64,000 nt of DNA from Phoronis australis (Eukaryota > Phoronida > Phoronidae): the NCBI GenBank assembly GCA_002633005.1, contig NMRA01000298.1, positions 1 through 64,000 of the forward strand. Reading direction: 5' to 3'. The notes beneath the pieces were generated by a model. It made no database searches. It was not told where the DNA came from and saw only the letters and a program-made list of their open reading frames with translations. Shown in pieces: positions 33,000 to 46,045 of the stretch (position 1 is the stretch's first letter; each line of letters opens with the position of its first letter). Both the position numbers and the translations under genes were made by a program.

Positions 33000-34260
33000 G
33001 TAAAAATCAATAGTTAAAAAACTTTATGGATGAAGATTCGTTGATGTTGGAGGGTGCGTATGTCGCAATAAAAGAGTATCGTCTGTGAAAATTCCTTTGT
33101 TGAAATTGTTTAAACTGAAATGAATCAGAAATGGTTATTTTTTAAAAATATGTAAACAAAACCAGTTTTATCCATTAACAGCCATTGAAAGCAATATTCC
33201 TGTACAATTCCCTGAAACAAAATGATGCTCTTTAACCCTTGACAAAAGACCACAATTTGGAGCGAATCATAGTACTCTTTTTGAATTCTGTTGCACAGGC
33301 AAGAGTGAAAAACATGTACGCTTTTAGTAGTCTGAGTTCTTAGTGGATTCCTGCTTTTATCTTTCAAGAAAGGCGAAAATGATGCATTAGCAGATGACAG
33401 ACGATGGTTGGTTGAACACACCAAAACAGGGTTTAGTATCCTTTTCAGGGAGTTATACACAATACTAATATACCGATATATTTGTATTTTGTATTTCGGT
33501 CTTTGGCTACTAAAACTTGAAATCAGGTAGCATTTCCTTGTCACTTTCTTGCCATGGCTGTCTAAAGTGACGCACCTCTATCAATGATATTAAATGTACA
33601 TGTACATGTATATGGTGTGCTGAAGATTTGCTGCCACTTTAATCAATGATTGAAAACCTTTATTTCTCGGTTTACTGATTTTCTGACAAGGAATTTGAGG
33701 ACATGCACGTATGTGCACGAAGATTTGGAAGGGTTGCCTCAAAGGTGCATTTGATGGTTCGAGCATTCACGATATAACTTTGATTATGAACTGAACGTTT
33801 ACTTTCTTTACTCGGAATTCCGGGGATTTTGTAACTCGAATATAGAGTAAAACGTGAACTAGGCACTTATCTTCGTAAACCCCGATAAATTTGAGTGCAG
33901 AATAAATTGATAATAAAATACACGCCAACTAATCATTTTAACTCGATTTTCGGCTTCGTAAAAATATATACGCGGCGTAGAAACCTTTGGCTAATAAATC
34001 CACTCATATTAAAACATCTGCAAAACAATACAACATTTTTATACCACCAAAATATACCAGTACTTAAGATTTAATTTGCCATGAGAGAGACCATGTCGAC
34101 GTAAATGCGAAATACTTCGTGAACCCCACTCACTCATGGATATCAGAATTTTAGTGATGAAACTAATTATTATAGTTTTGGGTGTCAAAATTGATTTGAC
34201 AAAATTTCACTGCTTTATTTGTGCCAATTTGAAAGGCAACACAAAGAGGATGGAGCGCCA
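33000..34260. other. Probable intron, no gene seen
   Basis: A 139-codon - strand frame (33125-33544) has no recognisable domain and is rich in chance-like composition. A tacatgtacatgta palindrome lies near 33597. Confidence 0.35.
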
Positions 34261-34264
34261 GCTT

Positions 34265-34597
34265 ATTTTTAGACATTGCGTCATCTTTTGATGTCGTGTC
34301 CCATGATCTGCTTCTACATAAATTACAATCTTGTGGTTTCCCAGGCTCTCTCCTCTTACTTTTAAAATCATATCTGGAATGTCAAACTTACAAATTGAGG
34401 GTGTCACATCACCCTCATCAACACCAGGTTTCGTAAATGCTGGAGTACCTCAAGGTAATATACTAGGTCCCGTACTCTTTTCACTGTACGTCAATGATCT
34501 TCCAGACACAATAAATTCTAAAACATTTTTATATGTTCATAACACTGCAATTTTCTGCCCATTCTCAAAACATCATCCCCATGAGTACTGGGTATGA
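34265..34597 (+). mobile_element. LINE reverse transcriptase fragment
   Basis: On the + strand one frame gives LDIASSFDVVSHDLLLHKLQ and GFPGSLL (RT motif A, here with SSFD for KAFD). After a frameshift near 34400 another frame gives NAGVPQGNILGPVLFSLYVN (motif B, GVPQG.ILGP) and LYVHNTAIF at the catalytic box, where YADD has become YVHN. The copy is therefore frameshifted and catalytically dead. Motif form suggests a jockey/CR1-like element. Confidence 0.85.
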
Positions 34598-34619
34598 ACT
34601 GAATATTTCATAGTAAACA

Positions 34620-37600
34620 TTCAAAAAGGGAGTGCAAACATACCAGTTTCATTAAAACTTTATTGGACTAGCAATTAATCGCTTGAGTAAAAGTGAAATG
34701 TGTTCTACTAATGAAGGTTATTATGCTAAATTTTAGGTTGGAGGTGTCTTGATATATATATGTAAAATCGCCCAGCGATAATCAGTCTGGATTATAAAAT
34801 GTAATTAACAATCCTGCCTATCAAAGAACAAAGCGACTTCATGAAACTTGCCCACGGAACACTACAGTAGGATGTGAACTCGTTGCATAGATGTCGGTAG
34901 ATAGGCGTATTTATTGTCCACTTTGTTGATCTTTTTATAATAAAGTTAATGGTAAGCATTTATTGGTAACCCGCTGATGTGCGCCCAACGTACAATACCC
35001 GTTCGACCTGTATTGCTATATCCAACAAAGAAGCAATACAAGAAAACAACTGTAGCGCTCGCCATATGCATCTCACAAGTCAAACAATAGTTTGCAACAT
35101 CCGTACGACGTCTTTTGACATTGACGGCTGCTCAAGTCCATAAAGTTTGATCTTTTAAAAATCCTTTTGTTCATTGGTGTTTACTAGACATTTTTTTTCG
35201 AGTGCTCACGTTTTTGACAAACTTGCCGCTACATGTAGCTTCTATGTCGACATTTAGCTGGAGGTTGAGCTGTTTAAATAATTTTCCTTATATTTTTGCG
35301 TTGAAAATGCTGGACGCGTATTGTTACTGTAAAACAGGTTGATCTGAACCTAATTAGAAATAAATGCGTGAAATTCATAGCGGCTCAAGATTGAAACGAT
35401 CCTACGGTAATGATCGAGATCTTGTGTGTCGTCCATCTCCTTGAGCGAAACTGCAACACCTCTTTTTTACTTAGAACCTTACTTTCACAATCTTACGGCA
35501 GTTTACGAGGAAAACTTCAATAAATTCGGGTGATGCATTTAGTTTAAGGTAAGCCCAGTGTTATATTTCGAGAAAGTTTAACAAAAACGGAGCAAAAGTA
35601 CCATTTGTACTTATTGATGAGCTAGTGCTAATACGGTGCGGTGTTAATCATTCGGACTAAAGTAGAATACAACGTTTTCGAAGTTAAACATGCGAACAAA
35701 AGTTTAGTCTCAGACCTCGGAATACTTCATTGAAAGCAAACAGAGAGAAGACAGTAAACAATTCATCTTTGTTGTACCACCTGATCTTCCTTTTTTGCTC
35801 ATTGCTTTCTAATTACTGTCGATCGATCTCAATTAATAATTCGTAGGTTCCTAGAAAATATTTGAATGTGGCTAATTAACGAACGTTAGCATTTTCACAT
35901 ACATGTACACTGTATATCCACTATGCTTTAAGGGTTGTTCTGCAAAACGCTATCTGGATTATCTGGCTTGTTTTTTACTGTTCCTTTGTTAAGGGTTTCT
36001 GAGAAGTTTTATCCCAATTTCTGTCCATTTTAGAAAAAGATACAAACACTGGCTGTTTCTGATGCCATACCTGGATTTAGTTTGTACAGGTTCAAGTCAA
36101 TAAATGTAAATTATTTCTCTCGCTAAATATCAAATTTGTTTGATTGAAAAAGCAATAATACATGTACATGTAGCATCTGTCGCAATTTTTAAAGAATTAT
36201 AAAGTTCTTATTAAAACATGTTCAACATATGTTCACGAACAATGGAAACAAATGGTAGATTTTTATAAAAACTCTGTCGTTGTAATTAGGTAATAGATTT
36301 AGTTTGCGTGCCCTTGGTGTGAACATGTGTCAGTCCATCATTAATCGTAACAGTTATCTAAAGATTACATAATTGCGAGGTGAATATGTTTGTCTATTCA
36401 ATAAATAGTTTGAACAAAAAGTTTAAACTATTTGACTGTGATCAATAACATGATTTAAGTTTCCAAAATGTTTTCCATGCTATTCCTTTTGTTTCTGTTT
36501 CAAACCTTCTCTAATAAAATCTCAAGATAATCTCTGCAAAGTCATATTACGCGGCGAATAACCGCCATGCCGTAACACTTTCGGGAATGAAACGAAGCTC
36601 AAGCCAAGGAATTTGCTCATGGAGGACATTTCTCTTTTTCGAATAGCATCCGATCTATGACTTCGTGTTCACTAAGGACCCTAAGCTTTAATAGGTCTTG
36701 GAACTCTGGTAATCTAATAGTAATATTTCTCTCGTACGCCAGTTTTAACACCCACTTGAAAATCAGTGTATTGACTGTAGTGGCAACCAAGTATTTTAGA
36801 AATTGTTGAATAAATAAATAAACACAACCCTCCTAGTCGCCACAATTTTTCACCACTGGTATCCCAGGCTTCCATTTCCGACAGCAGTTGTAATAGGTTC
36901 GAAAGCCTCGAGCCCCTTGCCCTATAATTTCTTTCCAAAACCTGTCACTTTTGTGGATATTTGACGAGATTCACAGACTAATCAATATGGTCCTAACTGA
37001 CTTCAAAATATATGTGTGCAGTCGCAATTGTCAGCTTAAATGCGTTTATCGTGCGTAAAAATTAAAACGGAAGTTACTTGTTTGTAGGTTATACATTTAC
37101 ATGTAAAACGAACGTAAGTATAAGTTTGTCTAAACCACGGATTCAGCCAACTTCACCAACGCTTCAGCGTGTTTGTGTCGACCTGTACTAACACGTGACA
37201 TGTATATCTCCGTGAAGAGCTCAAAGAAGACTGGTGACATTTTCTTACAATATAAGTAAAAACTTTTTAGTGCGAAAGGGATTGCTTCAATTAGCAGCGC
37301 TGCACTAAAATATCCCTACTTATTTTCGATATTGTGGAGATTACAATGTAGTAGAGTTCACTCTCGTTTTGTATTAAAGCCAAATAATTGCTACTGAACC
37401 TAAAATATGGCATTTTAGAACAACCAGTGTTTCCACATGTCCACACATGCGCAGAAGACTTAGGGGTCTTGGTTTAGACTATTTTATATAGCCGGCCACA
37501 CTTCTTACCAGAGTAAAACCCTTTTTACGTATTCTGATCCTACTGTCGCGACATTATATCGACTTCAAATGCGGCAGTTGCAGTACGCCCAAAATTAGTC

Positions 37601-37750
37601 GCATCAGGTCGGAGCAAATCGGAATGGTCTATTTAGCCCCCCAAAATCGTACAATTGTGTCGGAAGTCATGTAAACACACAACGATACGTCGTACAGAAA
37701 AAGGTCGGAATCGTAAACAGGGTTTTAAGGGTCACAAACTCTCGAAGTAC
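34620..37750. other. No supported gene
   Basis: Probable intron between the PAN-like exon and the small exons. Short frames only. The 75-codon frame at 36714-36938 (-) has no family and no splice support. Several tacatgta palindromes occur (for example near 35903 and 36163). Confidence 0.4.
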
Positions 37751-37810
37751 TCATGTAACGACATTATAAGCAACCTGACAAGCCATATATTGTCGCAACC
37801 AGATTCTAAC

Positions 37811-38125
37811 CAGATGTAATTTCCAGTTGTCAATTCTTATCTTGCTTCGAAGATTTCTTCCCTCTTTCTCCGCTCTTCCCTGCGACACCATATCGTGATA
37901 GCTTTCCTGGGAGAAGTAGCATACGCCTGTATCTTCTTCGTAGTAAGCCGAGGTGCAAGCTGCCTGCCTCCTGCAGTAGAGCGCGCATTCCACGTCACTT
38001 CTTGTGCCAGTTCGTTTCCCAAAGTAGGACGGTGAAAACGACCCATTTACACTTGTAGCAGAACAAGTGGAACTCAGCGAATTACCCGAGCATGTTTCGA
38101 TTTTTTCACCAAATAGTGTGCTAGA
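37811..38125 (-). CDS. PAN/Apple-like domain exon, possible first exon
   Basis: On the - strand the frame reads TCSATSVNGSFSPSYFGK, then RSDVECALYCRRQAACTSAY and EEDTGVCYFSQES. The pattern 'S..ECA..C.....C..A.......C.' is that of PAN/Apple modules, which bind proteins or sugars outside the cell. Two starts are possible. An acceptor tttgtcag at 38133-38126 gives a 315-nt internal exon in phase 0-0 if the donor is ctg|gttaga. Alternatively an ATG at 38179 adds MFFSIWTAVILNLF, a hydrophobic stretch that could be a signal peptide. The 3' border is the least certain. A broken copy of this exon lies at 50105-50295, showing that the sequence was conserved through a duplication. Confidence 0.65.
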
Positions 38126-38209
38126 CTGACAAAATTTAAAGAGGTTTAAAATGACCGCTGTCCAAATTGAAAAAAACATAGTACGTATCCTTATCAGTAA
38201 GGACACTGC

Positions 38210-39228
38210 ACGACTGTTTACAGTTTGTATTTTAGAAAGTTATATGGAGTAATCCAACAAAAGGAACGATATGTTTTGTTAAAAAATTAATGGCAGCGAT
38301 CATATTCAATGTCTATTGTACCATATTCTGAATTAGTTTAATCAGGTGACCTGAAACGTAGCAGATTGTAACGCGTATATCAATAACACACGATTGATTT
38401 TCATCACGCTCATTCGATACAACATTCCTAAGCTTGAGAACGACGTAATCACGTACATACGTAAATTTAAGCTCGTCCATTTGATTTCCTGTGCGATCCA
38501 TGCCTTGGGAAAAAATGTATTAGGTCTGCACTTCACCTTTTGGTCAGTTCAAAGCAAGCCTCTGCGTGTTCGATGCAGAGTTACCAGCTTACATGTATAC
38601 CCTACCACAAAAGCAAATGAAATGTTGTTAACGTTGTCGATCGTTTTGAATTCAACAAGTTGGGAATCATATGCCTGTTATGGATTTATTTTGCCGACAA
38701 TACAGTGTACACAAACCTAGACTACATACAGATCGAGCTGCACGGAAACTCAAATTAAGATGACAGTTTGCAAACCACTACTGACCCCACAACTAAACAT
38801 ATGAAAATAATGCAGACTTAACTAATTTTCATGTGAGAATATGTACAAGTATAAAATTTGATTAATGACTTAACGTTTCTGCAGGTAAAGAGGGCTACGC
38901 CAGGTATTTCATAGACGGCGGGTAATTGCGCTTCTCTCTGAAGATGAACTACATTTCCAGTAAACAGGGGCTTCTTTCTCGAGGAGACTGTAGGCTTCTA
39001 TCTTTCATCTGTACTCTGTCAATAGATAGTTTAGCACGATTCACAAAAACTGACTTCTGTTTAAAGTCAGAAAATCTATCTACAAAACATAAATCAAAGT
39101 CAAAATCTGTGACCACTACCAGAATGAAAACAAAATGTTTTGTAGTCAGCTTTCTGACTGTGGGCTGAAGACAAAAAACAAAAGTAAACAGTCTCTTCAA
39201 AAAGCAGTCACCAGGTTTGAAAAAGGGA
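38210..39228. other. No supported gene
   Basis: Short frames on both strands (for example 38394-38720 + and 38949-39200 -) lack domains. This is the spacer between the PAN-like exon and a CTHRC1-type exon of the next copy. Confidence 0.35.
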
Positions 39229-39455
39229 CTAAATCAATGACAGTATATTTTGGCATGAAAACACGTGAGAAACGTTAAGGTATGTGTTCAGCATAGCTGT
39301 AGCGTGCCTTAGTTCACGTTGAAGACTTTGCTGACTACCAGATAGACATCTGGAATATAGGCACGTGTAAGCGTCACGGTAGCTGTAACGAGGACACGTC
39401 TGAACGTAAAGCCTTATGTTGCAGCTTCCTGCTGGAAGATCGCAGAAACCACCAA
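39229..39455 (-). CDS. Lone CTHRC1-type C-terminal exon (second gene copy)
   Basis: On the - strand, after acceptor caactattttacag, the frame reads VGGFCDLPAGSCNIRLYVQT, then CPRYSYRDAYTCLYSRC. It aligns with the exon at 14914-15069 (VDG.CDLP..G.I......C..Y....AYT) and begins in the same phase (two bases of a codon). The GW..V..I.IEE ending is lost, and the frame continues to a stop at 39229. Alternatively it may splice earlier, but no strong donor was seen. The matching central exon was not recognised upstream, so this is probably a decaying copy. Confidence 0.6.
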
Positions 39456-39459
39456 CTGT

Positions 39460-40560
39460 AAAATAGTTGGACAAACAATCGGCTTGAAGTTTGAAATATC
39501 AAAAGATGAGTTTCCAGCATTCGAGAGTGAAAAAAGAGACACCTGAATTGAAAAGGTGGAATATTATTCGAAAATTTGGCACTATGCCAACACTCAATTA
39601 TGTAATTCCGTCGAAACACCCATTATGCCCCGAGAACATTTTCGCACAAACTGGACAATTTGGAACTGTAACACCTAAACATCAAAACGCCTGAATAGGT
39701 ATTCTGTGTCGTTTGGAAAATCACAATATTGACAGACCCAAAATACAGTAACACATAAACCATGAATGGTCATATTTTCAAGAGTGCGAAATTTTGGACA
39801 CAAAACCTCGAACGTTGTCATGAATTCGACGTAAATGGAAGTTACCACAAAGCCAGATAGACTTATTGCCGCGACAGTGCAGCAATTGACAAGTTCAATC
39901 CTTGATTTTGCGTGTAGGCCAAAATATAGTATTTTGTCGATACAGTACATGTATACATTCGTCATTTTCCCAAGTAAACAATTCCACGTGCTTCAGTCGA
40001 ACTTCAAGTGATGTCTGAGTACGTAGCATGCGATCGCGGATTTTTTCAAAGTAGGCGAGGAGTGCCAAGCTGTCGATAAGTGTGGCAACAGAGCAGACGC
40101 CGATCGTGCATGGATGAGCGTGTAAGCAGGCCTGGACACGAAACTCGAAAGAGAGGTGAACTCTGTTGAAATTCGACAACTCCACCACCCAAGGCTCAAG
40201 CGCTTAGAGGTACATGTAAGTAATATAATAGACAGTGACAGGATACAATCAGAGAATGGTGCGCATTTTAACGTATTAATTCTTGAGCGTTAGGTCTACT
40301 ATTTTTGTTATGTGAAATTATTACAGCTTACAAGCCTTCCCCGTATCAATTGTTTCTCGCAAACCTGTTCCCCAGTAGGCCTACCCTGGCCTGGCAACAC
40401 GTAGCCACCCCGCTGGCAGGGTACTGGGTAGGAGCTACAATATTCCCGTCGTTCCAACAAATTTTGTCCCGGGGGTAGGCGAAGTCTGCTTAAATGACGT
40501 AGAGGTTTCATATCGTCAAAAATGCGTTTTGAACTTGAAATTTTCACTTAAAAAGTGCTT
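39460..40560. other. Upstream flank of CTHRC1-type exon, no supported exon
   Basis: Long open frames occur on the - strand (39895-40188 and 40308-40547, the latter with Cys and Gly). None could be matched to the CTHRC1 central exon or to a domain, and their splice context is poor. Confidence 0.35.
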
Positions 40561-43500
40561 ACTTTTTTCAGCTATCCTTTCTTGCTCTGTACATATATTC
40601 CATGAAGCATGTTTTTTTTGAAGCAATATGACTATGGCGAAGAATTCGAATTCAACTTTTTAATCGCCGTTAACTTTTTCATCGCGCGCGATAGCCGCAA
40701 ACTATTTCAATTGACGTCACTTGAGTTAGGTGAGGACGAGCGCGAGACTGAGAGAAGCGCGTGACCTCATGCGCGACACAAAATAGCATGATAGATATCA
40801 GATGGAATTTGTAAAATTCGTGTCCCTTGGACTTTTTATTCGTCAACAGGCGTGATTTCACGTAACTACCCCGGCATTTACGGCGATGTAATTACCTAAC
40901 TCACCCCGTGATGACTGATATTTTTGAGAGTTCGATTTTAAGCTGACTTGTTGGGGAAATTTTGTGAGGGTGGATTATTTGTGTGATTACACTGAATAGA
41001 TTTTTATAGGCTTCAATAATTGCATTCAAAGTGATGAAACCATTAACATTAAAAATATAAAATCACAGTCTTATTTGTTTTAACTAATATTTTTCTTCTG
41101 TAGAATTTGTGTTTCATACTTGCCTTTGAGGAAAAGTGAATGGGGTTTTCAACGTGCATTACACACTGCAGGTCGGGTATGTGTTATGCATTCTAACTTT
41201 GTTTGCCTTTTTTCAGTCACTGGATTTGTCAAAGGGAAACAACGCAGAGGTACCAAAGCAAGATTGTTCTCCCAATAGAAAACATCGGTTGATGCCGACC
41301 CAGTAAACTACTTAAAACGAGGTGGAGAACAAACAGGGATTATAAAATACGTGAATGTTTTGATGTGAAAAGTAGCCAAAGAACACTTAGGAGTAATACA
41401 ATGGAAGGACATAATGCCAGGTACAAACGTCAGTTCACGACTCTTGTCAGATTGGGTTAACTGCTGCATCCCCGGCAATAGTCCTATAATAACATGCAAA
41501 ATTCTGAGAACCAGTTTGATAACGTTTGCTCAGTGGAGAAAACTGGTTCTCAAAATGTAGGCCTGTTGTATACCACTGCCGGTTGCGGCAGTGCCTTGCC
41601 GCTTGCTTGTTGCTAGTTTTGAGCTCTGCTATAGAGAAATGATATATGAACATCGTTTTTAAATTTTGCTTCAGTTTTGTAAATGAAAGCTATGTGATTT
41701 TTTCTTCATTTTTCAAGAAGTTTACAGTTTTAAGTACAGTTTTTGGCAGTCCGTCTGTATGTCAAACAATGTCGTTGGCGTAATTTGTTGTACCCCACAG
41801 TACGATGTGGAAGATACAGTAAACACAAAGGTATGTCTGTATGTCACGCAATGTCGTTGGCATGACATCTCATAAAGGAATCCGATTTTTTTCATGTTTT
41901 GCACTGAGATGTAGGTGGGACATCTCCAAGTGCCATTTGATATTGTTTTGAATAGGGATTCATCCATGCTCTTAAATTCCCCTTGTATTAATTTTTACAA
42001 ACATAATCAATAGTTGATTTTCGTGAAGCATTTGCCAGGCTTATTTTTATGTCCCGCTTTGCTCATTACTTTTTGGTGTGACCCTCAATGTGGACCAGGC
42101 CAATGACTTGTTGCTGCTGTTTGTTTTGTAATTGATCTCAACTTAAACAAATGTTGTATAATATTAAAATGGGATTTATAAAGTAAATTATTGTGCATAC
42201 TTCATTCATATTTAGACTTATTGTACACTCTGCACATGCCATGCTGACGTTTAGTGTATACTTTGATTCAGTGATTATTAATCAATTCTGATGTTGATAT
42301 AAGTTGATGCAATTTGAAGTTTCACTTTGTTTTAAAATAATAAGAATTAATTATCTCTCTGCCTTTTGGATGTAACAGATGTGTCAATGGTTTGCTCCAA
42401 CATATATGGGTCACAAATTCAGCAGCAGTCAAGCTGTATACTTTACACCTTTTTCGGTTGCTGGTAATGTTTCTTTAAACCGAGACCGGCGAGAGATCTC
42501 TTAATTGTGCTGCTGCTGCAATAAGGAACTCTCTTAGCCCAGAAATAAAACGGCCCAAATCAATTAATACTGTCAAACTTAATAGTGAAAACTGGCTGTA
42601 ATTTACTTACCCATTTTCACAATTTACCTTTCTTAATTATGTCAATTTTCATTATTGTGCATGCTCTCAGTATTCATTATCATCTCGTTATTTCATCTCT
42701 CTTGGTCAAAGTTTCATCATCAACGTGTTTTAATTGCTGCTTTGTTACCTGTATCTAATTATTGTTTTACAACTTTATCATGTTATATTGTATTGTATTG
42801 CATCCTGTTGTTGAGGGCACCTTGAAAGCATATTTTGGCCAAAAACAAATGTGATTAAAGATATGCATATTTTTTTCTATTATTACAAAACAATTGTAAT
42901 GGTCTGTTTCTGCCTCCAATAATATGTACATGTATTTTGTTGTTGTTGTTGTTGTCGTTGTTTACATATGCACTGATTTAAAAGTTTGTACTCATATTTT
43001 GGCCCAAACAAATATCACAATGGTAGTGGTCTGTTTCTACCTTCAATAATATGTATTTTATTGATCATATTTTGTTAACTTGGAAGCTTGCAACCTAAAC
43101 ATGTGTGTAATATGTAAGTTGTGGTATTTATGTATTTTGATATGCAGCACTTACAGATGTTGTATATTTTTAGCAGATCTCACTTTGTTCCAAATTTCTC
43201 AATATTATTTTTTTGTAAACTAGAGGTATTGTAGCCTACAGCTATGTTTATTTTCTAAGGCAAAGTTGTTTCCTTTTCCCTGTTATGTGTATTCGTATGT
43301 ATGTTTTAAAATAAAAACTGTGTGATTAGATATATTTCTTATCTTTTATATTATTTTATTTCATTTAAAATAATTGCAATGTAAGTACAACCAACCTATT
43401 GAGATGTGTCATTTCGACAAAATTCGTTCTCAGAGAATGTACCTATCATATACATGTAAGAGGTTTCTGATAGTCTTCAGCTGAAGATCGGGGTCAAATG

Positions 43501-43780
43501 GAAGGTCACAAGTAGTTCTATTCAGTTGGAGAATTTTATGATGCCTTCTTTACTGAGGCAGCCCAGCCAGCTGGATCTTTATTGTGTTGCCAACGAATGG
43601 GGTAATTGAAACTTGCGCTTCAGGTAACAAATCTAATTGCGTTTTGGTTTGAATTTTCAGCAGGAATAAGTGCGTCATGAGCTTTAGTATGCTCCACATT
43701 GGATTTATAATACACCTCTGGCATGACATGGTTATGAACTCTAAAATTGATCAGTCTATGAACACCTCCGCAGAGAATAT
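40561..43780. other. No supported gene; (TTG)n microsatellite
   Basis: A+T-rich sequence with a ttg repeat at 42937-42961. Only short frames. A tattgtattgtattg run lies at about 42787. Confidence 0.45.
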
Positions 43781-43784
43781 TGTA

Positions 43785-43925
43785 TTGGCGACGCAGCACT
43801 GAAAAAAAGAGGGGGCTAAAGCCACCAGACCCCCTGTGGTGTACCAATTATAGAAAATTAGCATTGCAGCACTGAAAAAGTGGAGGCCATGCCCCCCTTC
43901 CAGCCCCCTTTGGTGCGCGGCCCAT
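43785..43925. repeat. G/C-rich repeat, two tandem copies
   Basis: Two copies of a ~70-bp unit beginning gcagcactgaaaaa (43793 and 43865) with polypurine/polypyrimidine centres (ggggg, cccccc). The composition resembles the MITE family at 47.2, 49.8 and 58.8 kb. Confidence 0.55.
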
Positions 43926-44826
43926 ATATTGAAATTGCATGACCAATACATCAGTTGATTAAGAGTGAAACCCAAGCTCGTGTGATCAAAAACGATATCA
44001 ATTTTTAAGCACTACATTCATGACGGCGTTTTCCCGTTCAGTGACTGCCAGACGCAGAGGGTTGTGAGAATGTGATAACGTCTAGCTTCTTTGTTAACTA
44101 CCAGGCACAGTTTTTTATCAGGAATGACAACAGGCAGGTCAATTACCCACCAGGCCTGTTACAGACCACATGTGAACACAGTCAAACCCAGAGCAAATTG
44201 GTACGTTTGGAAAGAACAGGTTGTTGTAACTTCGGTTGTAGGTGGGCGATTACGGCGATTCAAAAACTGAACATGGTCACCATTTGACTAGGATTTCAGA
44301 AATGCTACTAGTTTATTTTCAAAGTTGTTATAACTTGACCTTTTTAAAAACACAGCCCAGTCAGCCTAGATACGATAAATTGGAGTTTTAGCAATTTTCG
44401 AAAAAAGAGAGCTTGCCCTCTAACTATAAATTTTTGCCAGATTAATGGTCGCGTAAGCTATTGGCTACAGGGGTCATCTTCCCAACTTGGTGTTGGGCTA
44501 TACTTTCGAACAAGTTGGGAGCAACGGGAAAACATCGTAATGTTATCTATTGAAAATACCACATTGTCATAAGAAACTTGAGCAATCAAGCACTGGATAA
44601 AAGCTTAAACTGGGACAAACATGAACTATTCGACGGCAACAACTAAAGAATTGCTCTAAGAATACGGGAAACTCAGCGACAACGCACCTCTCAACAAGCT
44701 AGTGTTTGCGACCAGACTGCAGAGCTTCTCGCCTTTTCATCTCGTCTTTCAAAACCACCAGAGTACACTCTCCATAAAAAGACATGGTAGACCATACATG
44801 TAGATAATTCCAAACTGACGTAGATA
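43926..44826. other. No supported gene
   Basis: Short frames only. A - strand frame ends at 44699 with a basic tail but lacks a family match. Confidence 0.3.
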
Positions 44827-46045
44827 CAGCACACATCAGGAATTTTTGTCCGACTGGTCTGCTAGAAACCGACGACCGGCCGTCGAACGGTCGGCTAATT
44901 TTTAGCCGACCGGCAGAAGGGCGCAGTGCCGACGCATAAGCCGACCCACCAGCCGACTCTACAGCCGACCTTAATTGCCAACCAGCCATCAGCCAACCCG
45001 CTAGTCGGATGCTAGTTTTAGGCTAGAGTAGCAGTTGCGTAATGAGTGGTTAGGCTGATACCGCTGTGCGTGCAGATGCTGATATTCTTCTCGGAACAGG
45101 GTCAAATACATATAAATTAACTTAGTTTTACTGTTTCCATTATATGAGTTCACACCGGTTGTGTTCACCGACTACTAATTCGAAGGTTGGATACAAGCGG
45201 TAATATTGAACATTGTATTATGGACAATCCAACAAGTTTTGGATGACAAAACGTTAAAAGTTTTCTTTACATTTGATCTTTTGGCTCGTGACATTAACAC
45301 GTTGCATTAGACTGGCTGCTTCCCGGTCAATACAACGCCGTACTCATTTTGTAAACGCAGCTATTTTTTACAGTCTTCGTCCACACTTGTTTTTTGTTTG
45401 TGTTACGCCGAACTGCATCATTTTCCGTTTTTAAAATTCCTCACGGGTCTCCTATCACGATGGGATAGTGAATGAATTGTTGCACCGGAGAGCTCTTACT
45501 CAGGAGATTTTGTTTTCACAGTATTAACCCTTGCAGTAAAGACGCAAAACACACGGAACTTAATGCACTAATCCCACGGACTTGGAAGGCTCTAACTTCG
45601 AAATCATATGGTTATGACTTCCACGAACCTAGACAGAGGCATCAAACACGGAATGACCATTATTGAGGCTCAGGGGCGTATCCAGGATTTTGATTTAGGG
45701 GGTGGCAGGGCACAGGAAAACCAAAATTTCGGCAAACGCGCCCGCCCAGCCTAAAGCGCGTGGGGATGCAGCAGTATACGGGGTTTGTTCAGGTTTATGC
45801 ATTGTTTATTCGTCTGCTAGTTAGCAATTCGCACCCAAACTCCAAAATGGTATCTGGTAGAGTTTTAGGGCGGGGGCATGGCCTCCTTGGCAATCCCCTA
45901 AATCCGCCACTGAGGCTACTCCCCATTCTAGCCAAGCGCATTCCGTTTCCATGCATCGGTGACGGTAAAATCTGCTCTAGTAACATGTACATGTATCAGT
46001 TGGTCGCTGACATTGTTCCTAAAACAAATATTTTCAGTCAACAAC
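44827..46045. repeat. GCCGACCGG-rich repetitive element, copy 2
   Basis: Colinear with 4689-5745 in the same orientation, diverged by substitutions and small indels. The left end carries ccgaccgg palindromes but lacks the 63-bp duplication of copy 1. It is interrupted by a 242-bp insertion (45671-45912) that copy 1 does not have. Confidence 0.75.
45671..45912. mobile_element. MITE (hAT-like ends) inserted in the GCCGACCGG element
   Basis: Begins CAGGGGCGTATCCAGG and ends CCTAAATCCGCCACTG, imperfect inverted repeats of each other. 'tgaggct' lies on both sides (45664-45670 and 45911-45917, overlapping the last two bases of the element as drawn). The corresponding place in copy 1 near 5598 reads 'ttgaggctac' without insertion, an empty site. 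The ends resemble hAT-type MITEs; the duplication length is not fully clear. Confidence 0.8.

Noticed and set aside
39675-39905. - strand segment reading GLCVTVFWVCQYCDFP
   Set aside because: Superficially like the CTHRC1 ending, but there is no DA.TGW, no acceptor, and a better candidate exists at 39229-39455.
39895-40188. 98-codon - strand frame upstream of the lone CTHRC1-type exon
   Set aside because: Tested as the CTHRC1 central exon. Motifs SLRV.F.G and CC.RWYF are absent, and the opposite strand is about equally open.
40308-40547. Cys/Gly-containing - strand frame (YCSSYPVPCQRGGYVLPG)
   Set aside because: Considered as an EGF-like exon. Cysteine spacing does not fit and no acceptor precedes it.
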